This document shows positions 1-12,273 of a DNA stretch of 64,000 bases, piece by piece. The notes under the pieces were generated by a model, which was not told the DNA's origin, searched no databases, and saw only the letters and a program-made list of their open reading frames with translations. Source of the DNA: Deltaproteobacteria bacterium (GTDB lineage: Bacteria; Myxococcota_A; UBA796; SXON01); assembly GCA_947490345.1 (NCBI GenBank), contig CANLGL010000020.1:1-64000 (forward strand). The letters run 5' to 3'. Within the stretch, counting starts at the first letter, position 1; every line of letters starts with the position of its first letter. Position numbers and translations under genes: made by a program.

Positions 1-1068
1 AAACGGCAGACGATGTTCTTCTCGGCGACCCTGCCGCCCGAAGTACGCACGCTCTCCCGCGACATGCTCCAGAACGCCGCTGCCATCAATGTCGAGCGGC
101 AGGCGGCCCCGGCCAAGGGCATCACCCAGGCCGTCTACGCCGTCCCCGCGGCGGCAAAGAGCGCGCTCCTCGCCGAGCTGCTCAAGCGCGACGAGATCGG
201 CAGCGTCATCGTTTTCACGCGGACCAAGCACCGCACCAACCGGCTTTCCGAGTACCTCGAGAAGCACGGCATTCCCAACGCGCGCATGCACGGCAACCGC
301 AGCCAGGGCCAGCGCACCGCCGCCCTCGCCGACTTCAAGTCCGGCAAGATCCGGGTGCTGTGCGCCACCGACATCGTGGCCCGTGGCATCGACGTGGAAG
401 CGCTGGAGCACGTCGTCAACTTCGACGTTCCGCACATCCCCGCCGACTACATCCACCGCGTCGGCCGGACCGCCCGCGCGGACGCGATCGGCGAGGCGTT
501 CACCTTTGTCTCCCCGGAAGAGGAGATGGACATGCGCGCCATCGAGAAGGCCATCGGCGTCCGCATCGAGCGCCGCGCGCTCCCCGAGTTCGACTACAAC
601 CAGCGCCCCACCGAAGCGTTGGAGATTCCCATCGGGCAGCGCATCGCCGAAATCCGGCAGCGCAAGTCCGACGACCGTGCGCGCGCGTCCGCCAAGCGGA
701 GCGGCCCCACGGGGGCGCCTCGCAGCCCGGGACCGTCGGCGGCACCGAACAGCGCGCCCCGTCGCGACGACGCCCGTCCCAGCGGACCCGGTCGCGACGA
801 TCGCGGGCCACGTCGCGACGACCGTGGGCCGCGTCGCGATGGCTGGGGCGCCGGCCCCTCACACGGCGGCGGAGGTCGTGACGATCGTGGCGCCCGCGGC
901 CCCGATCGCCTGATCGCCAGCTCCGGCCCCGGGGAGCGCGCCGCGCCCCCGTCCCCCATCGACACGCCCTCGTGGCGGCGGCCGGGGGCTCAGGCCGAAG
1001 GGCCCGTGCGCTCGCGCGACCCCAACGCCCAGGAAGTGCAGCCGGGAATCTGGCGGAAGAAGCCGTAG
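1..1068 (+). CDS. rhlE: DEAD-box RNA helicase, RhlE-like, C-terminal part (5' truncated by window)
   Basis: ATP-dependent RNA helicase that remodels RNA duplexes in the cytoplasm. The reading frame is open from base 1, so the gene starts upstream. The window begins at motif III (S-A-T, residues 8-10 of the fragment). Motif IV (VIVFTR, about 69-74), motif V (ATDIVARGID, about 123-132) and motif VI (HRVGRTAR, about 152-159) follow, completing helicase domain 2. The stretch with FVSPEEE and the LPEFDY end matches RhlE-type proteins by recall. After about residue 210 there is a low-complexity Arg/Gly/Asp tail with repeated RDDRGPR-type units, typical of RNA-binding tails in this family. The rhlE name is a family-level inference; the helicase assignment is secure. 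Confidence 0.9.
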   Translation, partial: KRQTMFFSATLPPEVRTLSRDMLQNAAAINVERQAAPAKGITQAVYAVPAAAKSALLAELLKRDEIGSVIVFTRTKHRTNRLSEYLEKHGIPNARMHGNRSQGQRTAALADFKSGKIRVLCATDIVARGIDVEALEHVVNFDVPHIPADYIHRVGRTARADAIGEAFTFVSPEEEMDMRAIEKAIGVRIERRALPEFDYNQRPTEALEIPIGQRIAEIRQRKSDDRARASAKRSGPTGAPRSPGPSAAPNSAPRRDDARPSGPGRDDRGPRRDDRGPRRDGWGAGPSHGGGGRDDRGARGPDRLIASSGPGERAAPPSPIDTPSWRRPGAQAEGPVRSRDPNAQEVQPGIWRKKP

Positions 1069-1095
1069 ACGGGCGGGGGATGGTACCCTCTTCGG

Positions 1096-4000
1096 ATGCG
1101 CCTGCCCCTCCTCGCGTTCCTCCCGTCGCTCATTTTCGCCTGTTCCCCTGAGGGCGCGAACAAGTCGGACACCTCGACTACCGACCCGGTTGAGGGCGGG
1201 GTCGACGAAGATCAGGACGGTTACCAGCCCTCGGACGGCGACTGCGACGACCACGACTGGACGCTCAACCCGGGCGTTGCCGAGTCCTGCGACGGCATCG
1301 ACAACAACTGCGACGGCAGGGTGGACGAGGGCCTCGCCACCACCTGGTACGCCGATGTGGACGGCGACGGCTTTGGTGACCTGACGGCGGCGCTGGTCGC
1401 CTGCGAGCCCCCGACCGCCGCGTACAGCACCGACGCCACCGACTGCGACGACCAGGACTCGAACATCAACCCCGCCGCCGAGGAGCTCTGCAACGACGTC
1501 GACGATGACTGCGACCAGCTCATCGACGAGGACGTGACCACGACGTGGTACGCCGACGCCGACGGGGACGGCTTCGGGGACGCAGCCGCGGACGGCGTGT
1601 TCTGCGGCGACCCGGGCCCCGGCTGGGTTGCAGACACCACCGACTGCGACGACACCGAGCCGAGCGCCTTCCCCGGCGGCGTCGAGGTGTGCGACGAGCT
1701 CGACAACAATTGCGACGGCACCGTCGACGAGGGGGTCACCACGACGTTCTGGGCCGACACCGACGGCGACCTGTACGGCGATGACGGCGCGCCGGAAGAC
1801 GCGTGTTCGCTGCCCACCGGGTACGCGGCCACAGGCGGCGATTGCGACGACATCGACGCCGCGGTGAACCCCGGCGCGGCGGAGCTGTGCAACGGCGCCG
1901 ACGACGACTGCGACACGCTCGTCGACGACGCCGACCCCGATCTCGACGCGTCCAGCGGCGGCACCTGGTACAGCGACGCCGACGGCGACGGCTTCGGCGA
2001 TGCGAGCGCTGGCATTTTCGGGTGCACGCAGCCGCTCGGCTCCACGACCGACGCTACCGACTGCGACGACACCGACCTCACCGTCAATCCCGGCGCCACC
2101 GAGCTCTGCAACGGGATCGACGACGACTGCGACACGCTCGTCGACGGCGACGATCCCACCGTGGACCTCTCCACCGGCGGCTCCTGGTATACCGACAGCG
2201 ACGGGGACGGCTTCGGCGACCCGAGCGCGCTGGTCACGACCTGCGACGAGCCCGCCGACGCGGTCAGCGACGACACCGACTGCGACGACACCGACAGCAG
2301 CGTGAACCCCGCCGCGACCGAGCTGTGCAATGGCCTCGACGACGACTGCGACGGCACGGTCGACGAGGCCGACGCCGCCGACGCGTCCACCTGGTACGCC
2401 GACAGCGACGGTGACGGCTTCGGCGACGCCACCACCACCACCGACGCCTGCGACGCGCCCGCTGGCTACCTCGCGGACGACACCGACTGCGACGACACCG
2501 ACGCGACCATCTACCCGGGCGCCCCCACCCACTGCGGCGTCGACGCCGACTGCGACGGCACGATCGAGGACGTGGATCCGGGCGCGATCCGAGCCGGCAG
2601 CCTCGTCGCCGGAGACAGCCAGCGCTTCCAGTACAGCGACGTCGCCGCCGGCTCAGGCTGGCTCGATGCCAACTGGGATGGCAGCCCGGACGCCGATAGT
2701 TATGAGCTCGCCGTGGGCACCAGCCCCGGCGCCGAGGACGTGCTCGCGTGGACCGACCGCGGCGCCGTCACGGACGACACGCTCAGTGGCCTCACCGTCG
2801 ACGGGGCGTGGACCGGCGCCGAGTACTTCGTGTCGGTGCGCGCGGTCGCGGGCGGGAATGCCTGCGCCACCGTGCAGACGGCCGAGGTCGTGCAGATCGC
2901 GGAGGGTGTGCTCTGGACGGGGAACGCCGCCGATCTTCGCGCGACCGACGCGTGGGGCGGCTACACGGTCGACTGGCCGGAAGTCGGGACCGACACCGTG
3001 TACGGCGAACACTGGTTCGAAGAGGTGAACATCCCGGCGGGCACGGTGGTCCGCGTCCAGGGTTGGGGCGCGGTGGACGCTGTGCCCGAGGGCGTGTCGG
3101 CCACCGACGCGGCGGTGACGTCGCCGGCCGACGGCTGGCTCGCCCTGTACGCCAACGATGTGACCGTCAGCGGCACGATCGTCGCGACGGGGGCCGGGTT
3201 CGGCGGCGGCGGCGGCGGCGGTGGCAGCGGGACGACCAGCTACCAGGGGCACGGCGGTCAGCTTGGCATCGGCGGCGACGGCGGCATCTCGTTCACCGGC
3301 TACGCGGGCGCCGGCGGGGGGGGTTCTCCGGGCGGGCTCGGCGGTGTGGGCGCGACCATCGGCGGCGACGGCAACCTCCACGGCGGCGGCAGCGGCTCCA
3401 CCGGTTGTAGCGGCAGCGACGGTCGCGACGGCGGCGACGGGACGGCGTCGACCTTCGGCGGCACCGGTGGCGCGGCGTCGTCAGGGGTGCCTGGAACCGC
3501 CGGCGTCGGCGAGTTCTCGGCGGGTGGCGGCTCGGGCGTGAGCGGCTGCGACAACTGGTCGGGCGGAGGTGGAGGCGGCTACGGCGCGGGTGGCGGCGGT
3601 GGCGCGCAGTGGTCGGGCGGCAGCGAGGACAGCTCGGGCGGCGGCGGCGGCGGCACCGGTGGGATCGGCGGGGCCGACGCCGGCGACGGAGGCAGCGGCG
3701 CCGGACCCTGGGCGGGCGCCGGCGGCTCGACCAGCGGCCGCATCGGCATCGCGGGGACCGTCGGCGGCTACCTCGGGGCGGCGAGCAACGGCGACACGTC
3801 CACGGATCGCAGCTTGACCCTGGGCTCCGGCGGGGGCGGCGGCGGCGGTGGCTACCAGGAGACCGGCGGCGGCGGCGGCGCGGCGGGCGGCGGCGCGATC
3901 CACCTCTACGCCTTCGACAGCCTGTGGATCGACAGCGCCGGCCGCCTCTTGGCGAACGGCGCCGGGGGCGGCGGCGGCGCCCAGGACAACGGCGGTGGCT

Positions 4001-4230
4001 CCACCAGCGCAGCCGGCGGTGGTGGCGGCGGCGGAGGGCTCCGCGTCGAAGGGCGTGACGTCACGATCGACGCCGCCTGCCCGGCGCTGAGCGTGCGCGC
4101 CGGCAACGGCGACACCAGCGCGGGGGGCACGATCAAAGTGTTCTACGACACCCTCACCGGCACAGCGCCCTCGGCCTCATGCGCCGGGCGCGTGCTCGAC
4201 GGCGGCCCGGGTAGCTACGCGGCGCCCTGA
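1096..4230 (+). CDS. Giant MopE-repeat lipoprotein with Fn3-like and glycine-rich regions
   Basis: Predicted surface lipoprotein of 1044 residues; function unknown. The N-terminus MRLPLLAFLPSLIFAC is a lipoprotein signal with the lipobox Cys at 16. Residues about 35-490 hold seven units of the Cu-binding MopE / putative metal-binding motif type (DxDGDGFGD ... DCDD ... NPG..E.C ... DDDCD ... VDE). Residues about 495-605 (SYELAVGTSPG, YFVSVRAVAGG) look like a fibronectin-III-like fold. Residues about 690-1010 are extremely Gly-rich, with runs of up to eight Gly, and a short ordered C-terminus follows. The Asp/Cys-rich units suggest calcium or metal binding, by family analogy only. It begins 27 bp after the helicase stop. 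The next gene carries the same repeats, so the pair may have arisen by duplication. Confidence 0.85.
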   Translation: MRLPLLAFLPSLIFACSPEGANKSDTSTTDPVEGGVDEDQDGYQPSDGDCDDHDWTLNPGVAESCDGIDNNCDGRVDEGLATTWYADVDGDGFGDLTAALVACEPPTAAYSTDATDCDDQDSNINPAAEELCNDVDDDCDQLIDEDVTTTWYADADGDGFGDAAADGVFCGDPGPGWVADTTDCDDTEPSAFPGGVEVCDELDNNCDGTVDEGVTTTFWADTDGDLYGDDGAPEDACSLPTGYAATGGDCDDIDAAVNPGAAELCNGADDDCDTLVDDADPDLDASSGGTWYSDADGDGFGDASAGIFGCTQPLGSTTDATDCDDTDLTVNPGATELCNGIDDDCDTLVDGDDPTVDLSTGGSWYTDSDGDGFGDPSALVTTCDEPADAVSDDTDCDDTDSSVNPAATELCNGLDDDCDGTVDEADAADASTWYADSDGDGFGDATTTTDACDAPAGYLADDTDCDDTDATIYPGAPTHCGVDADCDGTIEDVDPGAIRAGSLVAGDSQRFQYSDVAAGSGWLDANWDGSPDADSYELAVGTSPGAEDVLAWTDRGAVTDDTLSGLTVDGAWTGAEYFVSVRAVAGGNACATVQTAEVVQIAEGVLWTGNAADLRATDAWGGYTVDWPEVGTDTVYGEHWFEEVNIPAGTVVRVQGWGAVDAVPEGVSATDAAVTSPADGWLALYANDVTVSGTIVATGAGFGGGGGGGGSGTTSYQGHGGQLGIGGDGGISFTGYAGAGGGGSPGGLGGVGATIGGDGNLHGGGSGSTGCSGSDGRDGGDGTASTFGGTGGAASSGVPGTAGVGEFSAGGGSGVSGCDNWSGGGGGGYGAGGGGGAQWSGGSEDSSGGGGGGTGGIGGADAGDGGSGAGPWAGAGGSTSGRIGIAGTVGGYLGAASNGDTSTDRSLTLGSGGGGGGGGYQETGGGGGAAGGGAIHLYAFDSLWIDSAGRLLANGAGGGGGAQDNGGGSTSAAGGGGGGGGLRVEGRDVTIDAACPALSVRAGNGDTSAGGTIKVFYDTLTGTAPSASCAGRVLDGGPGSYAAP
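1210..2580 (+). repeat. Array of seven MopE-type coding repeats
   Basis: Roughly 190-210-bp in-frame units, each encoding WYxDxDGDGFGD, then DCDD, then NPGAxELCNGxDDDCD. At DNA level the units share GACTGCGACGAC-type cores, so the tract is recombination-prone and also produces long spurious ORFs on the opposite strand. Confidence 0.8.
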
Positions 4231-4358
4231 AGGCGGGGAGCAGGCGGCGTCGCGACGTCGTGTGTGACTCACCAGGCGACGTAGCCCACGCCCAGTCGAC
4301 CGCCTGCTGTCACCGACCGCCGCGCCCAATCGTACGGTCAGGTACCCCCCGAGTGCCG

Positions 4359-8144
<3,786 letters not shown>

Positions 8145-8234
8145 GCATCGGCAGCGCGATGCGCCGCCGCCAACGCCGAGACCAGGACGTCTGGGCCTGC
8201 CGCATCGCCCTCATCCCTCAGAACTCTTGACAAA

Positions 8235-8254
8235 AGTGTTGTTGTGTCAACACT
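8235..8254. promoter_or_regulatory. Inverted repeat upstream of minC, possible operator or hairpin
   Basis: AGTGTTG (8235-8241) and CAACACT (8248-8254) are perfect 7-bp arms around a 6-base spacer, in an otherwise non-coding 208-bp gap between the lectin gene and minC. TTGACA at 8227-8232 matches a consensus -35 box, but I see no good -10 box at 16-18 bp. A weaker pair, TTGCAT (8260) and TACTCT (8284), lies downstream. The repeat could be a regulator site for the min operon or a weak terminator for the upstream gene; no T-run follows. Confidence 0.35.
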
Positions 8255-8352
8255 GAGTCTTGCATCCCGCCGCTGCAACGTGGTACTCTGCCAATACCCC
8301 CCGCGGACCTCCCGGCCCGTACCCGCTCCCTCCCCTCCCCGCACCGCCCCCC

Positions 8353-9267
8353 ATGTCCGACCTCGCCTACGAGCGCGAAGCTCCCCCGCAGTCCCCGTTG
8401 CAGCTTCGGGGTGCTCCCGGCGGCCTGCTGGTGCTGACGCTGCCGACCACGGTGCGTTTCGACGGGTTGCGCCTGTTGATTCGCGATCTGCTCGGCAATC
8501 CGCCGGGTCGATACCGCGGCGCGCGCGTGCGCCTGGACCTCGGCCAGCGCGACCTGGATCTTTTGGAGATCCGCCGGCTCGTCCACCTGTGCAAGGACGA
8601 GTTCGAGGTCGAAGTCGTCGGCCTTCAATGCGACAACCTGTCGATGCAGCGCATGGCCGAGCGCGAACTGAAGTTGAAGATCCTCGTCGGCGCCCCCCCG
8701 CCCGACCCGACCGAGGTTCCGCACACCAGCCCTGACACCGAGAGCACCGCGGTCGTGCTTCTGGACGAATCGGCGACCAGTCCCGCGCTCTTCGCGGTCG
8801 ACGCGGACGAGAACGTGGGCCCCAACTTCGAGACTGAGGTCGGCTCGACCGACATCGTCAGCCCCGCGGGTGAGGCCAGCGACGAAGCGGACGCCGACCT
8901 CGGCGGGCGCACCCTCACCATCTACAACACCCTCCGCAGCGGCGCCTGCGTGCGCTTCGGCGGCGACGTGACCGTGTTCGGCGACGTGAACCCCGGCGCG
9001 CAGATCATCGCCGGCGGCAACATCGTGGTGCTGGGCGCGCTCAAGGGCATGGCCCACGCCGGCACGCGCGACGACGGGGCGATCATCCTCGCCTTCGATC
9101 TGCGCCCCACCCAACTTCGCATCGGCAAGGTCATCGGCGTCGTCCCCGGCGCCGACCCCGACAAAGCCGGACGGAACTTCACTCCCGAATTGGCCACTGT
9201 CGTCGACGGACACATCTCCGTCGAGCCCTACCGCGGCAAGTTTCCGCACCCCAAGGAGAACGCATGA
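8353..9267 (+). CDS. minC: Septum site-determining protein MinC
   Basis: Inhibitor of FtsZ polymerisation that, with MinD, blocks division at the poles. ATG 8353 (MSDLAYERE) is preferred; the frame extends upstream only through proline-rich non-coding-like sequence. The N-terminal domain (about 1-110) is the divergent FtsZ-inhibiting part. A linker rich in Asp/Glu/Thr spans about 115-185. The C-terminal beta-helix domain carries the conserved run of MinC (VRFGGDVTVFGDVNPGAQI, then GGNIVVLGALKGMAHAG). The linker is longer than in E. coli MinC, giving 304 residues. The stop overlaps the minD start (ATGA), showing translational coupling in a minCDE operon. Confidence 0.93.
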   Translation: MSDLAYEREAPPQSPLQLRGAPGGLLVLTLPTTVRFDGLRLLIRDLLGNPPGRYRGARVRLDLGQRDLDLLEIRRLVHLCKDEFEVEVVGLQCDNLSMQRMAERELKLKILVGAPPPDPTEVPHTSPDTESTAVVLLDESATSPALFAVDADENVGPNFETEVGSTDIVSPAGEASDEADADLGGRTLTIYNTLRSGACVRFGGDVTVFGDVNPGAQIIAGGNIVVLGALKGMAHAGTRDDGAIILAFDLRPTQLRIGKVIGVVPGADPDKAGRNFTPELATVVDGHISVEPYRGKFPHPKENA

Positions 9268-10082
9268 GCGAGTGCATCGTCATCACCAGCGGCAAGGGCG
9301 GCGTCGGCAAGACGACCACCACCGCCAATCTCGGCGTGGCCCTGGCGCGCCTGGGCAAGCGGACCGTCGTGGTCGACGCCGACATCGGCCTGCGCAACCT
9401 CGACGTCATCCTCGGCCTCGAGAACCGCATCGTCTATGACCTGGTGCACGTGATCGAGGGCGAGTGCAAGCTGCGCCAGGCGCTGATTCGCGACAAGCGC
9501 ACCGAGAACCTCTTCCTGCTGCCGGCCGCCCAGACCCGCGACAAGAACGCGGTGGGGCCCGAGCAGATGAAGAAGCTGGTCGCCGCGCTGAAGGCCGAGT
9601 TCGACTACGTGCTGATCGACTGCCCAGCCGGCATCGAGCAGGGCTTCAAGAACAGCATCGCGGGCGCCGACCGCGCCATCGTGGTGGTCACGCCGGAGGT
9701 CAGCTCCGTGCGCGACGCCGACCGGATCATCGGGCTGGTCGAGGCCGCAGAGCTGCCCGAACCCTCGCTGATCATCAACCGCTTCCGCGCCAAGATGGTC
9801 AAAGCCGGCGAGATGATGAGCAAGGACGATGTGCTCGAGATCCTGGCCATCCCCCTGGTGGGAATGGTCCCCGACAGCGAGGACGTCATCGTGAGCGCCA
9901 ACCGGGGCACCCCGGCGGCCTTCGACGACAAGTCCATCGTGGGCGAGGCCTACCGCCGCATCGCGCGTCGCGTGACCGGGGAAGAAGGCGTGCCCTTTGT
10001 CGCGACCGAGGAGCCCGAGAACTGGTGGGGCGTCATGAAGCGCTGGATCGGCGTCGGCGAAGCCAAGGAGATGTCAGGATGA
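9264..10082 (+). CDS. minD: Septum site-determining ATPase MinD
   Basis: ParA-family ATPase that oscillates on the inner membrane and recruits MinC. The deviant Walker A motif GKGGVGKTTT sits at residues 10-19, VVDADIGLRNLD is at about 38-49 and DCPAGIEQGF at about 115-124. The C-terminal stretch ending WWGVMKRWIG is the amphipathic membrane-targeting helix. At 272 residues it has the normal length. The start overlaps the minC stop and the stop overlaps the minE start, both as ATGA, so the three genes are co-translated. Confidence 0.96.
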   Translation: MSECIVITSGKGGVGKTTTTANLGVALARLGKRTVVVDADIGLRNLDVILGLENRIVYDLVHVIEGECKLRQALIRDKRTENLFLLPAAQTRDKNAVGPEQMKKLVAALKAEFDYVLIDCPAGIEQGFKNSIAGADRAIVVVTPEVSSVRDADRIIGLVEAAELPEPSLIINRFRAKMVKAGEMMSKDDVLEILAIPLVGMVPDSEDVIVSANRGTPAAFDDKSIVGEAYRRIARRVTGEEGVPFVATEEPENWWGVMKRWIGVGEAKEMSG

Positions 10083-10354
10083 CCAACTTCTTCAACTCCC
10101 TGTTCGGCAACCCCCGCGGCTCCAAGGACGAGGCAAAAGCTCGCCTGAAGGTGCTGCTGGTGCACGACCAGGTCGACCTGACCCCGAGCCAGATGGACGC
10201 GATGCGTGCCGAGATCCTCGAGGTCATCGCGCGCTACGCCGAGGTCGACCGCGAGAAGGTAGACATCCGCCTGGAGCGCGCCCACGACCAGGTTCGACTC
10301 ACGTCGAGCGTGCCGGTGCGGCGAGTGACCCATCGCGGCGTCGCCAGCGCGTAG
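10079..10354 (+). CDS. minE: Cell division topological specificity factor MinE
   Basis: Stimulates MinD ATPase and confines the MinCD inhibitor to the poles. The 91-residue protein begins MTNFFNSLFG, the short amphipathic membrane-binding helix typical of MinE, then has KDEAKARLKVLLVHD, equivalent to the MinD-activating segment, and a C-terminal dimerisation part (VIARYAEVDREKVDIRLE). It starts inside the minD stop (ATGA). Length and operon position are as in E. coli. Confidence 0.93.
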   Translation: MTNFFNSLFGNPRGSKDEAKARLKVLLVHDQVDLTPSQMDAMRAEILEVIARYAEVDREKVDIRLERAHDQVRLTSSVPVRRVTHRGVASA

Positions 10355-10391
10355 TAGCTGACGCAGGCGTCTGACCGGGACCGGCGCCCCC

Positions 10392-10946
10392 CTACTGCAA
10401 ATGCCGGATCCGATCCTGCTTCTTCTGCGCCGTGACCTTGTCGATGAGCTCGCTTTCGCGCGAGACGCGGTGCAGCAGGATGCGGCGGTAGCCCTGGAAC
10501 TGGGTGACGCGGAACTCGCCTGAGAACTCCAGGTATTTGTCCGCGAGCCCCGAGAAGCCGCACGCCATCATCGCTTCAGGGCGCCGGAGCGGTTCGGGGA
10601 GGGACACCTCGATCTCATCGATCTCGCCCTGGTCGATGGTGAGCGTGCCCCGCGTCAGCAGCTTGACCTCGCGGCCCTGTTTGTCGACCTCTTCGCCCAA
10701 CAGCGGGCCGAACTGGTCGACGATCAGGTCGCGGACGTTTTCCCAGCGGCGGCCGCCGAAGAAGTGGACGTCGATGTAGACGCCGGCGGGCATCTGGTAG
10801 TTGACCTCCAGGTTCCGCGGTGAGGTCCGGATTTCCTCCGTCGTACGCTTTGCTGCGACCTCGGCAACGGTCGGCGGCGGCGGGCGGACCGCGCGCACTG
10901 CCGGCTCATCGGCGCCGGTACACGACAACAGCACAGCGAGCCACAT
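10392..10946 (-). CDS. Hypothetical lipoprotein with a 9-residue signal
   Basis: Protein of 184 residues starting MWLAVLLSC, so the lipobox Cys is residue 9. An in-frame TAA lies only three codons upstream of the ATG, and a GGGGA ribosome site sits 5 bases before it, so the tiny signal peptide is real rather than a start error. A Pro/Ala-rich stretch follows. The mature part alternates charged and hydrophobic residues (GVYIDVHFFGGRRW, GEFRVTQFQGYRRILLHR). I recognise no family. The gene converges on minE and diverges from moaD. Confidence 0.7.
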   Translation of the reverse strand: MWLAVLLSCTGADEPAVRAVRPPPPTVAEVAAKRTTEEIRTSPRNLEVNYQMPAGVYIDVHFFGGRRWENVRDLIVDQFGPLLGEEVDKQGREVKLLTRGTLTIDQGEIDEIEVSLPEPLRRPEAMMACGFSGLADKYLEFSGEFRVTQFQGYRRILLHRVSRESELIDKVTAQKKQDRIRHLQ

Positions 10947-10968
10947 CCGTCCCCGTTAACGATGCGGC

Positions 10969-11196
10969 GTGACCGTCGTCATCCGCTACTTCGCCAACCT
11001 TCGCGAACTCCGCGGCACCTCCCAGGAGTCGCGCGAGATTTCGCCCGGGAGTACGGCCGCTTCCCTCTATCGGGACCTTGGCCTGCCGTTGGAGCTGCCG
11101 GTGGCGTTCGCGGTGAATCAGGAGCGGGTGGCGGGCGCCACCCTGCTCAGCGACGGCGACGAGGTGGTGTTTCTGCCGCCGCTCGGCGGGGGCTAA
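10969..11196 (+). CDS. moaD: Molybdopterin synthase sulfur carrier subunit MoaD
   Basis: Small ubiquitin-like sulfur carrier of molybdenum cofactor biosynthesis. The 75 residues have the beta-grasp pattern (IRYFANLRELRG, then FAVNQERV, then LSDGDEVVFLPPLGGG). They end in the Gly-Gly tail that MoeB adenylates and that carries the thiocarboxylate. The start is GTG. moaE follows after a single base, so the two subunits of molybdopterin synthase are co-expressed. Confidence 0.9.
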   Translation: MTVVIRYFANLRELRGTSQESREISPGSTAASLYRDLGLPLELPVAFAVNQERVAGATLLSDGDEVVFLPPLGGG

Positions 11197-11197
11197 G

Positions 11198-11608
11198 TTG
11201 CTCCGCTTTGGGGCCGATGCCATCGACGTCGCCGCGGTCGAAGCGGCGGTGACTTCGTCGACCCAAGGGGCCATCCTCGTGTTCTCGGGGGTCGCGCGCG
11301 ATCACAACCTGGGCAAGGGCGTGAGCGGGCTGCACTACGAAGCCTACGAGCCGATGGCGCTTGCCGAGCTCGGAAAGATTGCGGCCGAGGTGGCCGAGCG
11401 GTGGCCCGACACCAAGCTCGCGATCGTCCATCGCCTCGGCGCCGTCGCGATCGGAGAGGCCAGCGTCGTCATCGCGGTGGGCTCGCCCCATCGGGCGGCG
11501 GCCTACGAAGCCAGCCGCTACGCGATCGATGAGCTCAAGGCGCGGGTGCCGGTGTGGAAGCGGGAGAGCTACGCGGATGGGACGGCCTGGATCGCGAATC
11601 GGTCGTGA
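11198..11608 (+). CDS. moaE: Molybdopterin synthase catalytic subunit MoaE
   Basis: Catalytic subunit that converts precursor Z (cPMP) to molybdopterin using the MoaD thiocarboxylate. Family landmarks in the 136 residues: GAILVFSGVARDHN near the N-terminus, LHYEAYEPMA, VHRLGAVAIGEASVVIAVGSPHR, then AIDELKARVPVWKRE with the catalytic lysines near the C-terminus. TTG 11198 is the only start that fits, one base after the moaD stop. No other moa/moe genes are in the window. Confidence 0.92.
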   Translation: MLRFGADAIDVAAVEAAVTSSTQGAILVFSGVARDHNLGKGVSGLHYEAYEPMALAELGKIAAEVAERWPDTKLAIVHRLGAVAIGEASVVIAVGSPHRAAAYEASRYAIDELKARVPVWKRESYADGTAWIANRS

Positions 11609-11612
11609 GTGG

Positions 11613-12230
<618 letters not shown>

Positions 12231-12273
12231 CGGGACTCGGTGGAGGTGCCGCTATACCTTATTGCCTCGGGTG

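Noticed and set aside
859..2532. 557-residue minus-strand ORF rich in Val/Gly/Ala opposite the first MopE array
   Set aside because: It mirrors the repeat period of the sense gene; it is a composition artefact with no start context or domain.
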